Assembly (NCBI GenBank): GCA_963774945.1
Contig: CAVZHA010000015.1
Location: forward strand, 1,364,001 to 1,428,000
DNA from: Trebonia sp963774945
GTDB lineage: Bacteria; Actinomycetota; Actinomycetes; Streptosporangiales; Streptosporangiaceae
Length of the DNA stretch: 64,000 nucleotides
Reading direction: 5' to 3'
Positions 17,183-27,000 of this stretch are shown here, in pieces (the first letter of the stretch is position 1; the number at the start of each line of letters is the position of its first letter). The notes below the pieces were generated by a model. It ran no database searches. It saw only the letters and a list, made by a program, of their open reading frames with translations, and was not told the origin of the DNA. A program made the translations under genes and the position numbers.

Positions 17183-17686
17183 TTGGCGAGCAGCTACTAT
17201 GAGGCACGACCTGGCCGCCGGTCGGGCAGACCCCGGTCGTCGCCTCCTCGGGCAGAACCCGCTCTATTTCCATGGTGTCGGCGGTCAGCCCGCGGCGAAC
17301 TCAGCTTCCGGGTCTACGAAGAGGGCATCAGGAAAGAGGAGTTCCTCGAGTTCCGCAAGATGCTAGTCAAGGACATGAACCGCCCGGTGTTCCTCATCAT
17401 GGACGCCAGCCAGGTGCACCGGTCCAAGATCCTCAGGGAATACGTTGAGGAGAGTGGCGGGATACTATCCATTTTCTTCCTTACCCGTACCCGCCCGATC
17501 TTAACCCGGACGAGTGGGTCTGGAAACAAGTCAAGCATGACAACCTCGGCCGGGCGTCCGTCAAGGGCGAGTGGGAGCTCGCGCAATTCGCCCAGACCGC
17601 GCTCGCCAATGAAAGAAATCCCCGGCAAGATCAGGGCATTCTTCGCGGATCCGTCCCTCAGGTACATCAGCGACAGCCTGGCCTGA
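17183..17686 (+). pseudogene. IS630-family transposase remnant
   Basis: Frame 1 reads ELSFRVYEEGIRKEEFLEF and PVFLIMDASQVHRSKILREY. Another frame continues as SPDLNPDEWVWKQVKHDNLG and RASVKGEWELAQFAQTAL, and frame 1 returns for IRAFFADPSLRYISDSL before the stop. The PDLNPDEWVWKQVK block with the final DDE Glu is diagnostic of IS630/Tc1-type transposases. At least two frame breaks and loss of the N-terminal half leave it inactive. It overlaps the 3' end of the Imm32 gene in antisense and probably truncated it. Confidence 0.72.
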
Positions 17687-17967
17687 GACCAGAAACCTCC
17701 GTTTCCCTTAGATAACGAACGCTCGAGGACGAGGTCTAGAGATCCGTCCTCTAGCTCACGCGATGCGTCCATATGAATGTGCGTACCAGTCGGCACCGAT
17801 TTCTCTGCCAGGGTCAGCAGATGTTGGGCCAAGGATATCAATCCTGCCCCATTGGCTCGGATAGTGATTTGGCCATCCCTTTCTGTAATATTTATTTCAA
17901 ACCCGTAAGACCATTCCAAATGCAGGCCAGAATCATCATAGCTGCCCACTTTTACTCTTCTTTCCAT
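17314..17967 (-). CDS. Imm32-family immunity protein with 3' end overwritten by IS630 remnant
   Basis: Residues 1-85 match Imm32: a strand pair, then GQITIRANGAGLISLAQHLL, VPTGTHIHMDASRELEDGS and LDLVLERSL. Known members end near residue 90-95. The remaining 130 codons read antisense through the IS630 remnant and are not native. The ATG follows AGAGGTGA with 3-base spacing and lies 26 bp after the orphan toxin stop, the normal toxin-immunity arrangement. It should neutralise the toxin encoded at the end of the 17994-19546 module. Confidence 0.72.
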   Translation of the reverse strand: MERRVKVGSYDDSGLHLEWSYGFEINITERDGQITIRANGAGLISLAQHLLTLAEKSVPTGTHIHMDASRELEDGSLDLVLERSLSKGNGGFWSQARLSLMYLRDGSAKNALILPGISFIGERGLGELRELPLALDGRPAEVVMLDLFPDPLVRVKIGRVRVRKKMDSIPPLSSTYSLRILDRCTWLASMMRNTGRFMSLTSILRNSRNSSFLMPSS

Positions 17968-17993
17968 TTTTCACCTCTAGAAAAGATTCCGCA

Positions 17994-19546
17994 TCACGGA
18001 TCGATTAGGTAGACATGAGAGTTAACAACTACCATCATCTTTCCCGGTTTCGCCGGGTTGGGCTCTAGCTCCTCAAAGTTCATATGTGGTCCACCTCCGT
18101 GAGCACCGGTGATGTCCGATTCTCCCATCCTAACGACTCGAGTTCCGTCAGAAGAAACGTAGCAGCCGCTTCCCGGAGCCGATTAGTTGTATTTATCTCC
18201 AAGGTATCGCACAGCGGCGTCGAGCGCCTCATTAACGGTCATGCGCGAGCCGTTAACCGGGCATATCCCACCCGCGTTGTGCACCAAGATCGAGAAGGCG
18301 CTCCCTCTTACTGTGAGCACGTAGAAGTCGTGGTCGTTGTTGCCGGGGACGGTCAGGTCCCACATCCAGCCGTCATGGTCGGCTGGCACGGTGCCGCCGT
18401 CGGCGACTGCGGTCGCCCCGTTGGGGGTGTTGAGGCGCTCGCCCTTCTTCAGCTTGGCGGCGGCGACCCACTGCTTGAGGTGAGGGTCCCAGAAGAGGTG
18501 GCTGCTGGTGGTGTCGATGATCTCGGTGCCGTGGCTGGTCTTGACGGTGAGGTTGTAGAGGTTCATGTCGTGGTGGAGCAGGACGGCGGTGACGGTCTAG
18601 GCCTGGTTCTTGCCGGTCCTGGTGTCAGACGTCACGACCTTGTCCCCGGGCTTGAGGGAGCTGATGGGCACGGCCTTGCCGGAGGCGAGCAGGACCAGGG
18701 TCCCGGGAGTAAAGCTGCTCCCGCCCGGGCACGGGGGGTCGTCCTGGGTGACGAGGTCGTCGGCGGAGGTTGCTGCCTTCTCTGCTTCGGCGGCTTCGGT
18801 GGCGTCCGCGGCCGCGTCACCAGCGTCGAAGCGCCCGGCGATGCCGCCGATGACGTCACCGACGGGGATCACGGACGTCAGCACAAATGCCGCGCCGATG
18901 AAGCTCTGCTTGACCTCCGCGCTGGTAGTCCCGGCTGCGCCGCTCTCGCTGGGGCAGGCGCCGTAGTTGAGCATCCTCCCCGAGCAGCCGGCCGCGAAGG
19001 CCGGAGCCCGCGCGGCGGCGGAGCCCGCTGAGCCGCTGCCTTCCGCGCCGCCGCCTGCGCAGCCGCCTTCTTCGCAGCGGCGGCCCTGGCTGCTTGCGCT
19101 CTAGCGGCGGCGGCCTGGCCGCCTTCGCGGCGGCGGCCACGGCAGCTTTCCTGGCGATGACCTGCCCGGCCTCGACCCAGGCGAGGGCGGGATGGGCGGC
19201 GGCCGCCTTCGCCGCGTTGTTGGGGGGCCGTGATGACGGCATGCTCGACAACCCGCGCCGTCGCCACGTCCGCGACCCAGTTACTCGGGCTGCTGACCCC
19301 GTTCCCGACGCGCTCGCTGGTCCGTGCGTTAGCCGGCGGCACGATGTAATGGCCTGTCGGGTCGACCAGGTCCAGCGGCTCGTCGGCCGCGTAGGCGAAC
19401 GGGTTGCCCGCCGCCGAGTCCGGTCCGGCGACACCGTCACTGTGTCAGCCGACGTGAAGTCCCCCGAGCCCGGGTTGTAACAGCAGGCCCCATCAGATCC
19501 GCGCCGCTGGCTGCGTCCGTCCACGCCGACTGATAACCTGGCAGAT
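17994..19546 (-). pseudogene. Orphan RHS C-terminal cassette: RHS repeat end, linker, PT-HINT, toxin; broken
   Basis: The upstream 300 bp are strongly similar to the main RHS gene around 21890-22210 (GYQSAWTD, YNPGSGDFTSADTVTVSPD, VADVATARVVEHAVITAP). An Ala-rich linker follows, then a PT-HINT domain from CPGGSSFTPGTLVLLASGKA to FSILVHNAGG, then a short toxin ending GGGPHMNFEELEPNPAKPGK and NSHVYLIDP. No start codon or signal is present, so it is a silent cassette. Damage includes frame changes in the RHS-like part, an in-frame TAG at 18597-18599 inside HINT and an in-frame TAA at 18183-18185 inside the toxin. Reading continues sensibly after both stops to TGA 17994. The HINT C-terminal His-Asn is kept. 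Confidence 0.8.
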
Positions 19547-19576
19547 CCGATATCAGTTCGGAACTGAAATGTGGCG

Positions 19577-20004
19577 TTAGCCGTAGTATCCCGGAGCGAA
19601 AATGGTAACCCCGTCTACTGCAGAGTAAAACTCTTCTGGGGATGGGTTATAGAGCGTCAGGACCAACTCCGTATATTCGATTCCAGAGTCATCTTCGGTC
19701 CCGTTAATGCCCCGCGCACTCAGCTCGGCGACAACCTGATTATAGTCCTGCGCCAGTAGAGATACGCTTTCATAAAAACCTCCGCCGGCAGAGTTGCTTC
19801 TATGAAATTCAGGCTATCTGATTTATCGAAATCAAGGCAAAGTCCGATATCCGGATAACGGTCCGATAGTGGCGCTTCCGGTGTCCGCTGGAAGGATTCA
19901 TGCCGTCCGAGACGCCCCCTAAGGGCTTCGCGTGTTTCCCCGAACTGGGCAATTTCGAGGCCACCACGAGCGATTACATTGAAAGGCACCGGAATTGCTA
20001 CCAC
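19577..20004 (-). CDS. Probable immunity protein (small two-domain family), frameshifted
   Basis: The first frame reads GLEIAQFGETREALRGRLGR, ESFQRTPEAPLSDRYPDIGL and SDSLNFIEATLPA. One base off, the frame continues GGFYESVSLLAQDYNQVVAE, LSARGINGTEDDSGIEYTEL, TLYNPSPEE and VTIFAPGYYG, stopping at 19577. The break is near 19786. The two halves look like the paired beta-alpha units of a small cytoplasmic family often found beside RHS and WXG toxins. I have no accession for the family, so the name is descriptive. It lies between the main RHS immunity gene and the orphan cassette. Confidence 0.55.
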
Positions 20005-20383
20005 CCTTCTGGGAGAACGTCGATCATTTCCAAGATCGCGTCGTCAGTGCGCCGGCTCAAGCCGCGCTGCCGCAGTGTCACCTCCAACGACGCCTGGCTC
20101 AGGACCTGCATCGCAGCCCTCAACCTCCGCAACCTCATCGGCCGCGGCCTCACCCGCCGCGACGGAACCTGGCTCCTGAACATCTGACGGCCCTTGCGCC
20201 CCGCCAGCCCTGCACGACCTAAGCAGAACCCCGGAACACTCTGCCGCAGGGAAACTGCGGACCCGCCACGGCAATCCCGCCAGCCCGTGCCCGATCCCAG
20301 ACGTCCCAGTCCGCCCAGCACCGACCCATAACCGGCCTAATTCAGCAGGCTCCTAGCGAACTACCAGACCTTCCGCCGGGCAG
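20005..20383. other. Gap, possible transposase 3' remnant
   Basis: A plus-strand frame ending at 20187 contains LKPRCRSVTSNDAWLRTCIA and ALNLRNLIGRGLTRRDGTWL, which has the flavour of a transposase C-terminus but cannot be assigned. No other coding signal is visible. The stretch separates the first immunity gene from the rest of the array. Confidence 0.25.
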
Positions 20384-21013
20384 TTAGGCCCGCTTGACCT
20401 GCCCAACCGAGGTCCCTGGCGACAAGCTTCGCGTCCCGTCGCGGAGCTGACCTGACAGTGACCAGTACACCTCAAGGTCCACGATCTCAAGATTCTCTAC
20501 CGTGTCCTTACCACCCAGGAACAGCGGAACCTTGTAGCCAACGCATTGCGCAGCGCTCAGAGGGAGCACCTCAGCGTTACCCCGCGCCCAGCTTGCGAAG
20601 AACGAACCCGCCAGGGCTGGCTCACGCAGCTCATCAAGCTGCTCGTGGAACTGAGCAAACGAGAACGGAATCTCCAGCGCCTCGCCGGTACCCGGCTCCA
20701 AGAGCAGCACCAACGGCTGACCGCCCGCAAGCCGTCCAGAGTCCACGGCGAACTGCCGTCCCAACCAGTCGTATCCGAACGGACATGCACGAGAGGCGAA
20801 CCGTGGAAACGACTCCACGATCCACTCCGCCCCTCGAGGACCGGTCTCTGCGTCATGCAGCCGGTAAAGGCCGTTTTCGAAGCTAACTCCCGCAAACACG
20901 CCGGCCAGTTCAGAGTAGCCCGAAGACCCCAGGAGACGATCATCGCGCCACATCGAGCCAGGCACCTGACCAGCGGGCACCGGCCGGAAGTGTTCGGCAA
21001 ACTCTTCGAACAT
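20384..21013 (-). CDS. Immunity protein of the RHS toxin (Tdi1/DUF1851-like)
   Basis: This 209-residue cytoplasmic protein has the pattern of the Tdi1/DUF1851-like immunity group: FENGLYRLHDAETG near residue 45, CPFGYDWLGRQFAVDSGR, LLLEPGTGEALEIPFSFAQF, a CVGYKVPLFLGGKDTVENLE block and a closing LEVYWSLSGQLRDGTRSL. It begins 12 bp after the RHS stop on the same strand, the standard position of a cognate immunity gene. I infer that it protects the producer from the nuclease-like RHS tip. The gene is intact, unlike most of its neighbours in the array. Confidence 0.72.
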   Translation of the reverse strand: MFEEFAEHFRPVPAGQVPGSMWRDDRLLGSSGYSELAGVFAGVSFENGLYRLHDAETGPRGAEWIVESFPRFASRACPFGYDWLGRQFAVDSGRLAGGQPLVLLLEPGTGEALEIPFSFAQFHEQLDELREPALAGSFFASWARGNAEVLPLSAAQCVGYKVPLFLGGKDTVENLEIVDLEVYWSLSGQLRDGTRSLSPGTSVGQVKRA

Positions 21014-21025
21014 TACTGAGCCTCG

Positions 21026-24000
21026 CTAACAGATCTGAACACCGACGACACACGTCCCGACGGGAACCCTGCGGAGCAGCAGCCCAATCTGAGCACCCAG
21101 GCTCCGATTCACGCTGAGATCCAGCGGACTCATGTTGGAGATATCGTCCGCACCGCCGAGTTGCAAGTCAATCATATGGTCTACGTCCATGCCCGGAGGG
21201 ATCTGAGCACCTGCGCTACGGAAGGTCGAGGCAGCCGTCGTACCCGCACGCTCCACCCGCGTCACCGCCAGATTCCCTTGCTGCGCCGCATCATTCAAAC
21301 CCGCAACCTTCGAGTCGGCAGCAGCGATCTGTTCAGGACTCCACCCCGCCTTGTACTTCAGGGACAGGGATATGCCATCGGACGTTGCGTCGTCTCCGGC
21401 TGCTCGCCCGTCCCCCGGTTCGTCCGTGCCGGGGTCGTCCGCGTTGATGATCGGTCCTTGGTCGCTACCCGGGTTCCCAAGGATGTCGATGCCGGGACCC
21501 TCGTGCCCCGGGTTCCCCAGGATGTCGTTGTTGGGGCCCTGGTGTCCGGGGTTGCCGAGGATCTCGATGCCCCAGTCGCCGACAGGGATCGACACGGTTC
21601 CGGTGCCGAGGTCTTCGCCCGGAGGCGTGATGTTCTTGCCTCCGCCAACGTCCGCTGCCTCCGACATGGCCAACTTTTCGGTCAGCGACCGCTGGGCGGA
21701 GTTCTCCGCATTCTCTCTCGTGGCCGTTTTCCTCCTGGCCAGCGCTAGGGCCGTCCTCCTCGTCGCGGCGGCCCTGGCCGCTTTCTGGGCGGCTGCTCTT
21801 GCCTCCACGGCTTCCCGGTGGGCCCTGGCCTGTTCGGCCTCGACCCTGACCACCGCGGCGTGGGCGGCTGCTGCCTTGGCGGCGTTGTTGGGGGCCGTGA
21901 TGACGGCATGCTCGACGACCCTGGCCGTGGCCACGTCAGCGACGAAGTTGCTGGGACTGGAGACGTCGTTTCCGATCCGCTCGCTAGTCCCCGCGTTGGG
22001 CGGGGGCACGATGTAGTGGCCCGTCGGGTCGACCAGGTCGAGCGGCTCGTCGGCGGCGTAGGCGAACGGGTTGCCCGCCGCCGAGTCCGGGTCCGGCGAC
22101 ACCGTCACCGTGTCAGCCGATGTGAAGTCGCCGTCACTCGAGTTGTACCAGCGGGCACCCATCAGGTCCTTGCCGCTGGCGGTGTCCGTCCACGCCGACT
22201 GGTAGCCCAGCAGGCCCGTCATGCTGCCGCTGGTCCCGGTCACGTTGCCCCAGGGGTCGTAGGCCTGCGAACCGGACAGGCTGGTGCCCGCGGCGGCGAA
22301 CTGGCCGACCTGGTTGCCGTGCACGTCCGTCAGCGCCAGCGCCCCGCCGGTCCCGCCGCCGGGCGCACCGCTCCCGGCTAGGACGCTGCCGGATGGGTCC
22401 CAGGTGTAGGCCGACGTCCCGTCGGACGCCATCGTGCCGGTCGAGCCGACGTAGGAGAACGCGTAGCTGGTGCCGGCCGAGGCCGTGTCGGCGGTCAGCC
22501 GGCCCAGCGCGTCGTAGCCGTACGAGCGGGTCCCCGCGCTGGCCTGGTCGCCGTAGGCGTCGAACGTCACCGATAGCGGGCCGCTCGTCCCCGGCTCCGA
22601 CGACGGGGTGCCGCGGGCGGTGTAGGAGTAGCTGCCGGTCCCGTCGCTGGTCAGCTCGTCGCGGGCGTCGTAGGTGTGGCTCTTCGACCCGTCCTGGGTC
22701 AGGTTACCGTTGTTGTCGTAGCCATAGGCGGTGGTGGTGGTGCCGTTGTTCCACGAGGTCAGGCGGCCGGCCTCGTCGTAGGTGTAGGTGTTCGACGCGG
22801 CCCCGGCCAGGCCGGTGGTGGACTCGGAGGTGATCTCGCTGTCGGCGTTGTACCCGTAGCCGACCGACGCGACCGTGGCGCCGGAGGATGCCTTGAGGGT
22901 GTCGGAGGTCAGCCGGTGCTGGCTGTCGTAGCCGAACGACTGGCTGTCGTTGCCCGACCCGTAGGAGATCCCGGTTACCAGCGAGTCGGAGTTGTAGGAG
23001 TAGGTCGCCGTGGTCCCGGTGACCGGGTTGGCCAGCGTCGACAGCCGGTCCGCGTCGTCGTAGGTGTAGGACGTGGTCCCGGCGGCGTCCGCGACCGAGG
23101 TCGGGAGGCCGTCCCCGTTGTAGGCGTACGACGTCGACCCGGCCGACCCCGACGCGGTCAGCACCTGGCCGCGGTCGTTGTAGGTGAAGCTCTCGCTGGT
23201 CGCGTTCGACCCGGAGCCGGCCGTGTTCGACGTGGACGCCGACGTCAAGTCGCCGGCCGGGTTGTACCCGAACGTCCTGGTCGGCGTGGCCGCGTCCGCC
23301 CCGGTGCCGGACTGGCCGGTCAGCTCGCCGACGTTGTTGTAGGTGCTCGCGACCGTGACCCCGCCGGGCTCGGTCTCGGTGACCGGGTTCTGGTCGGCGT
23401 CGTAGGCGAGGGTGAACGTCGAGTTCGCCGCGGTCGTGTAGGCGGCGGTCGACGGCTCGACGCGGGACTGCTCGAGACCCCAGCTGTTGTAGGTGTCCCA
23501 CCACTGGCCGCCGTTGCCGTCCGTGTACAGGGTCTGGTTGCCTGCCGCATCGTAGCCGAACGAGGTGGTGATGCCGCTGGCGGACGACACCGGCTGGACT
23601 TCCTGGGTGACCGTCCCGGTCGGGTCGTAGGTGAACGTAGTGCTGTTGCCCTCGGCGTCGGTGGACGACAGCTGGTCGCCTTCCCCGTCGAACGTCGCTG
23701 AGGTGGTCGCGAGGGTGGTCCCCGACGCGTCCAGGTTCGTGGTCGAGGTGACGTTGCCGACGGCGTCGTATCTGGTCTCGGTGGCGGTGCCGTCGGGGTT
23801 GGTGACCTCGGTCTGCTCGCCGAGCGAGTTGTACGAGTACGAAGTGGTGTTCCCGGCGCCGTTGGTGGCTGCGGTCTTCTCCCCGGCCGGGTTGTAGGAG
23901 TACTGGGCGGAGACGTTGTCCGGGCTTGACTGCTTGGACAGCCACCCGGCGCTGTTGTAGGAGTAGTTGGTGGTGTACGGGGTGGTCCCGGCGCCCGAGT

Positions 24001-27000
24001 ACCGCTCAACCTTCGTGGAGGTCGCCAGTCGGTCGAGGAAATCGTAGGTGGAGTCGGTGACCGCCCCGGTGGGGTCGGTAACCGACAACGGCTCCCCGTC
24101 CGCGTCGTAGGCGGTGGTGGTGACGCTGTGATCCGGGGCGGTAACGGTGACCTGGTTGCCCTGCTGGTCGTACCCGTAGGTGGTGGTGTAGTCCAGCCCG
24201 TCGGTGGTGGAGGTGACGTTGCCGTCGCCGTCGTAGTCGGTGGTGTCGACCGGGGTGATCGACGCACCGCCCGGCGGGGTGTAGCTCGGCAGCGTCTTCG
24301 ATACCTGCCGGCCGTCGGCGTCGTAGCCGAAGGTGGTTACGTTGCCGTCCGGGTCCTTGGTCTCGGCGGTGTCGCCGAACGTGTCGTAGCCGGTGGTCGT
24401 CACCGGTCGCGCGGTCACCGCCGGGTCGCCGTAGATCTGGGTGGTGACCGGCGGCCCGGTGGTCACAGTGAGCTGGCCCGCCTGGTCGTAGGAGTAGCTG
24501 GTGACCGCGCCGTCCGGGTCGGTCATGGAGGTCGGCAGGCCGCGCTGGTCGCGGGTCCAGGTCGTGGTGAGCACCCCGGTGGTGACGTCAGCGCCGCCGT
24601 CGGCCGCGTTCAGCTGGCTGACCTGCGCGGCGGACAAGACCCGGGGGTACACCTCGGCGTCGCTGGCCTGCCCGTCGAGCCAGTCCCCCCAGGACCCGCC
24701 GGTCTTGGCGCTGCCGACGGTGAACGCGCCGTGGGCGGGGATCGGGGTGGCGTCGGTGGCGGTGCCGGCCTCGGTCGCGTTCACGTACAGGGTCATAGCG
24801 CCGGTGTTGACGTCGTACGTTCCCGTCAGGAGAGTCCAGCTGCCGGTCGCCGCCGGGGTGCTTGACTCGGCCGAGGCAAGCACCGGGCTGGCGGTGTCCG
24901 TCAGCGGCCGGGCGAACTGCCAGTCCCCGGTGCTCGCGTCGTAGCCGAGGGTGAACCCGTTGGCCGTCCCGGCCGCCTGTGAGGCGACCGCCTGGGTGCT
25001 GCCGGCGCTGGCGGCGGCCAGGTCCACCCAGGCGGTGACCGTGAACGAGCCGGTCGTGTCGGCCACCGGGCCGGCCGTCGCGACTTGGCCGCCCGGAGCT
25101 CCGGTGAACACACCACCCGCGCCGTTCCAGGTCACGTCGGTCGCGGTGGCCGGCTGGCCCCCGCTGACCTGGTCGGGTACGGCCGTGCCGGACGACTGCG
25201 TCAGACCCAGCCAGGCCGACGGGCCGCCCGCCCCGGGGTCGGTGACCGTCTGGGACAGCTCGTTGCCGGCCGGGTCGTAGGTATAAGACGTCGTTTGCGA
25301 GACGCCGTCCGGCCCACTGTCGGTGACGCTGGACTTCTGGTCGTCGGGCGTGTAGCTGGTGGTGGTGGTGCGGTCAAGGCCATTGGGGTCGGTGACCTGC
25401 TGCGTGACACGGCTGGCGGCGTCGACGGTGTAGGTGGTGTCGGTTTGCTGGTTGTTCGTCCACCGCTCGATCAGGTTGCCGGCGCCGTCGTAGGAGTTCA
25501 CCTCGGGCTTGAACCACTGCGACCCGTCCGGGCTGAATTCTGTCTCGCCCGTCAGCAGCCCGTTGTCGGTGTAGTAGTACTCGGTGCCCCGGCCCATCGC
25601 GTCGGCCACCCACGACAGGCGGCCGGCCGGGTCGTACGCGCGGGACTCCTCAACCAGCGGGGCGGCGGTCTGGGAGCCCGGCGGGGACCCGGTGTAGTTC
25701 TCCAGCGTGGTCGTCAGCAGGTGGCCTTCGGCGTTGTAGGTGTAGCCGGTGACGTTGCCGTCCGGATCCGTCTGCGAGGCCTTGTTGCCGTACGCGTCGT
25801 AGGTGTAGGTGGTCTTCGCGCCGGCCGCGTCGGTCTGGCTGGCGAGCTGGTCGTACTGGTTGTAGGTGCTGGTGACGGTTCGGGAGGCGTCGCCTCCGCT
25901 CAGGTCCGCGGTCACGGTCGAGGTGACGTCGCCGTCGGGGTCGTAGCTGGTGGTGGTCTGCGCCTGGTGCACGGCTCCGGTCACCCGGTCGGTCACGGCG
26001 GGATCAGTTTCTGTGGCGAGGTCGCCGTTCGCGTCGTAGGAGTAGGTGGTGATCAGTCCGGACGGGTAGGTGTCGGAGTAGACGGTCTGCTTGATCTTCC
26101 GGCCGAGCCCGTCGTAGGCATACACGGTCTGCTGCCCGTCGGGGTCGGTGACCTGCGCGAGGTCCCCGTTTTGGTAGTACAGGCTGGTGGTGACCGCGCC
26201 GCCCGGGGTGGTCTCCTGGTAGGTCAGCCCGGCGGGTGGCGTCGCCCCGTCGTAGCCGCCGTTGGTGGTGCTGCCGTCGGTGTAGAGGTAGCTGGTGGTC
26301 CGCTCGGCGGACGAGTACCCGGACACCGCCGGGGTGGTCACCGTTTTCAGGTCGCCAGCCGAGTCGTAGGCGTACTGCGTCTGGTAGGTGGTGTCGTTGA
26401 GGGAGGCAGACCGGCCGTCGGAGTAGGTTGCGACCTCGTCGTTGGTCCCGGCGGGGGACCCCGTCGCTGACAGGTCATAGGTCCAGTACGAGGTCGAGCA
26501 CTCGTCGGCCGCCTGGTCCTGGCAGGTGGTTTTCGACGTCAGGTTGCCGCGGACGTCGTACCCGGTGGTGGTGACGTCGCCGTCCGGGTCGGTGGTCGAG
26601 TTCGGGAACCCGCCGGTGTCGTAGGCGTAGGAGGTGATGCCGCCGTCGGCGTCGGTGGACGACAGCTCCCGCCCGCCGTTGAGCAGGTCGTAGGCGTACT
26701 GCAGGGTGTTGCCGCCGGGGTCGGTGACGGTCTCGTTCTGAATCGGGGTGTACCCGGTGGCGTACTTGGCGGCGTTCCACTGGCCGGTCACCTGGGCGGC
26801 CGACAGCTGGTAGGGATACCAGGCGAGTTCGGCCAGGTCCCCGGTGAACCAGCGGTCCGCCAGCGTTGATGACGACAGGTCGGGCCACGGCCCGCCGGCG
26901 AACCCGGACCCGGCGGCCGCGTTGGCCCACTGCTCGTTGCCCACCACGCTGCCGGAGATCGGCGACCCCTGCGCCACCCCGTCGACGTACAGCGTCTGGG

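Noticed and set aside
20005..20383. Complete IS element between the immunity genes
   Set aside because: Only one transposase-like tail is suggested, and no terminal repeats could be found.
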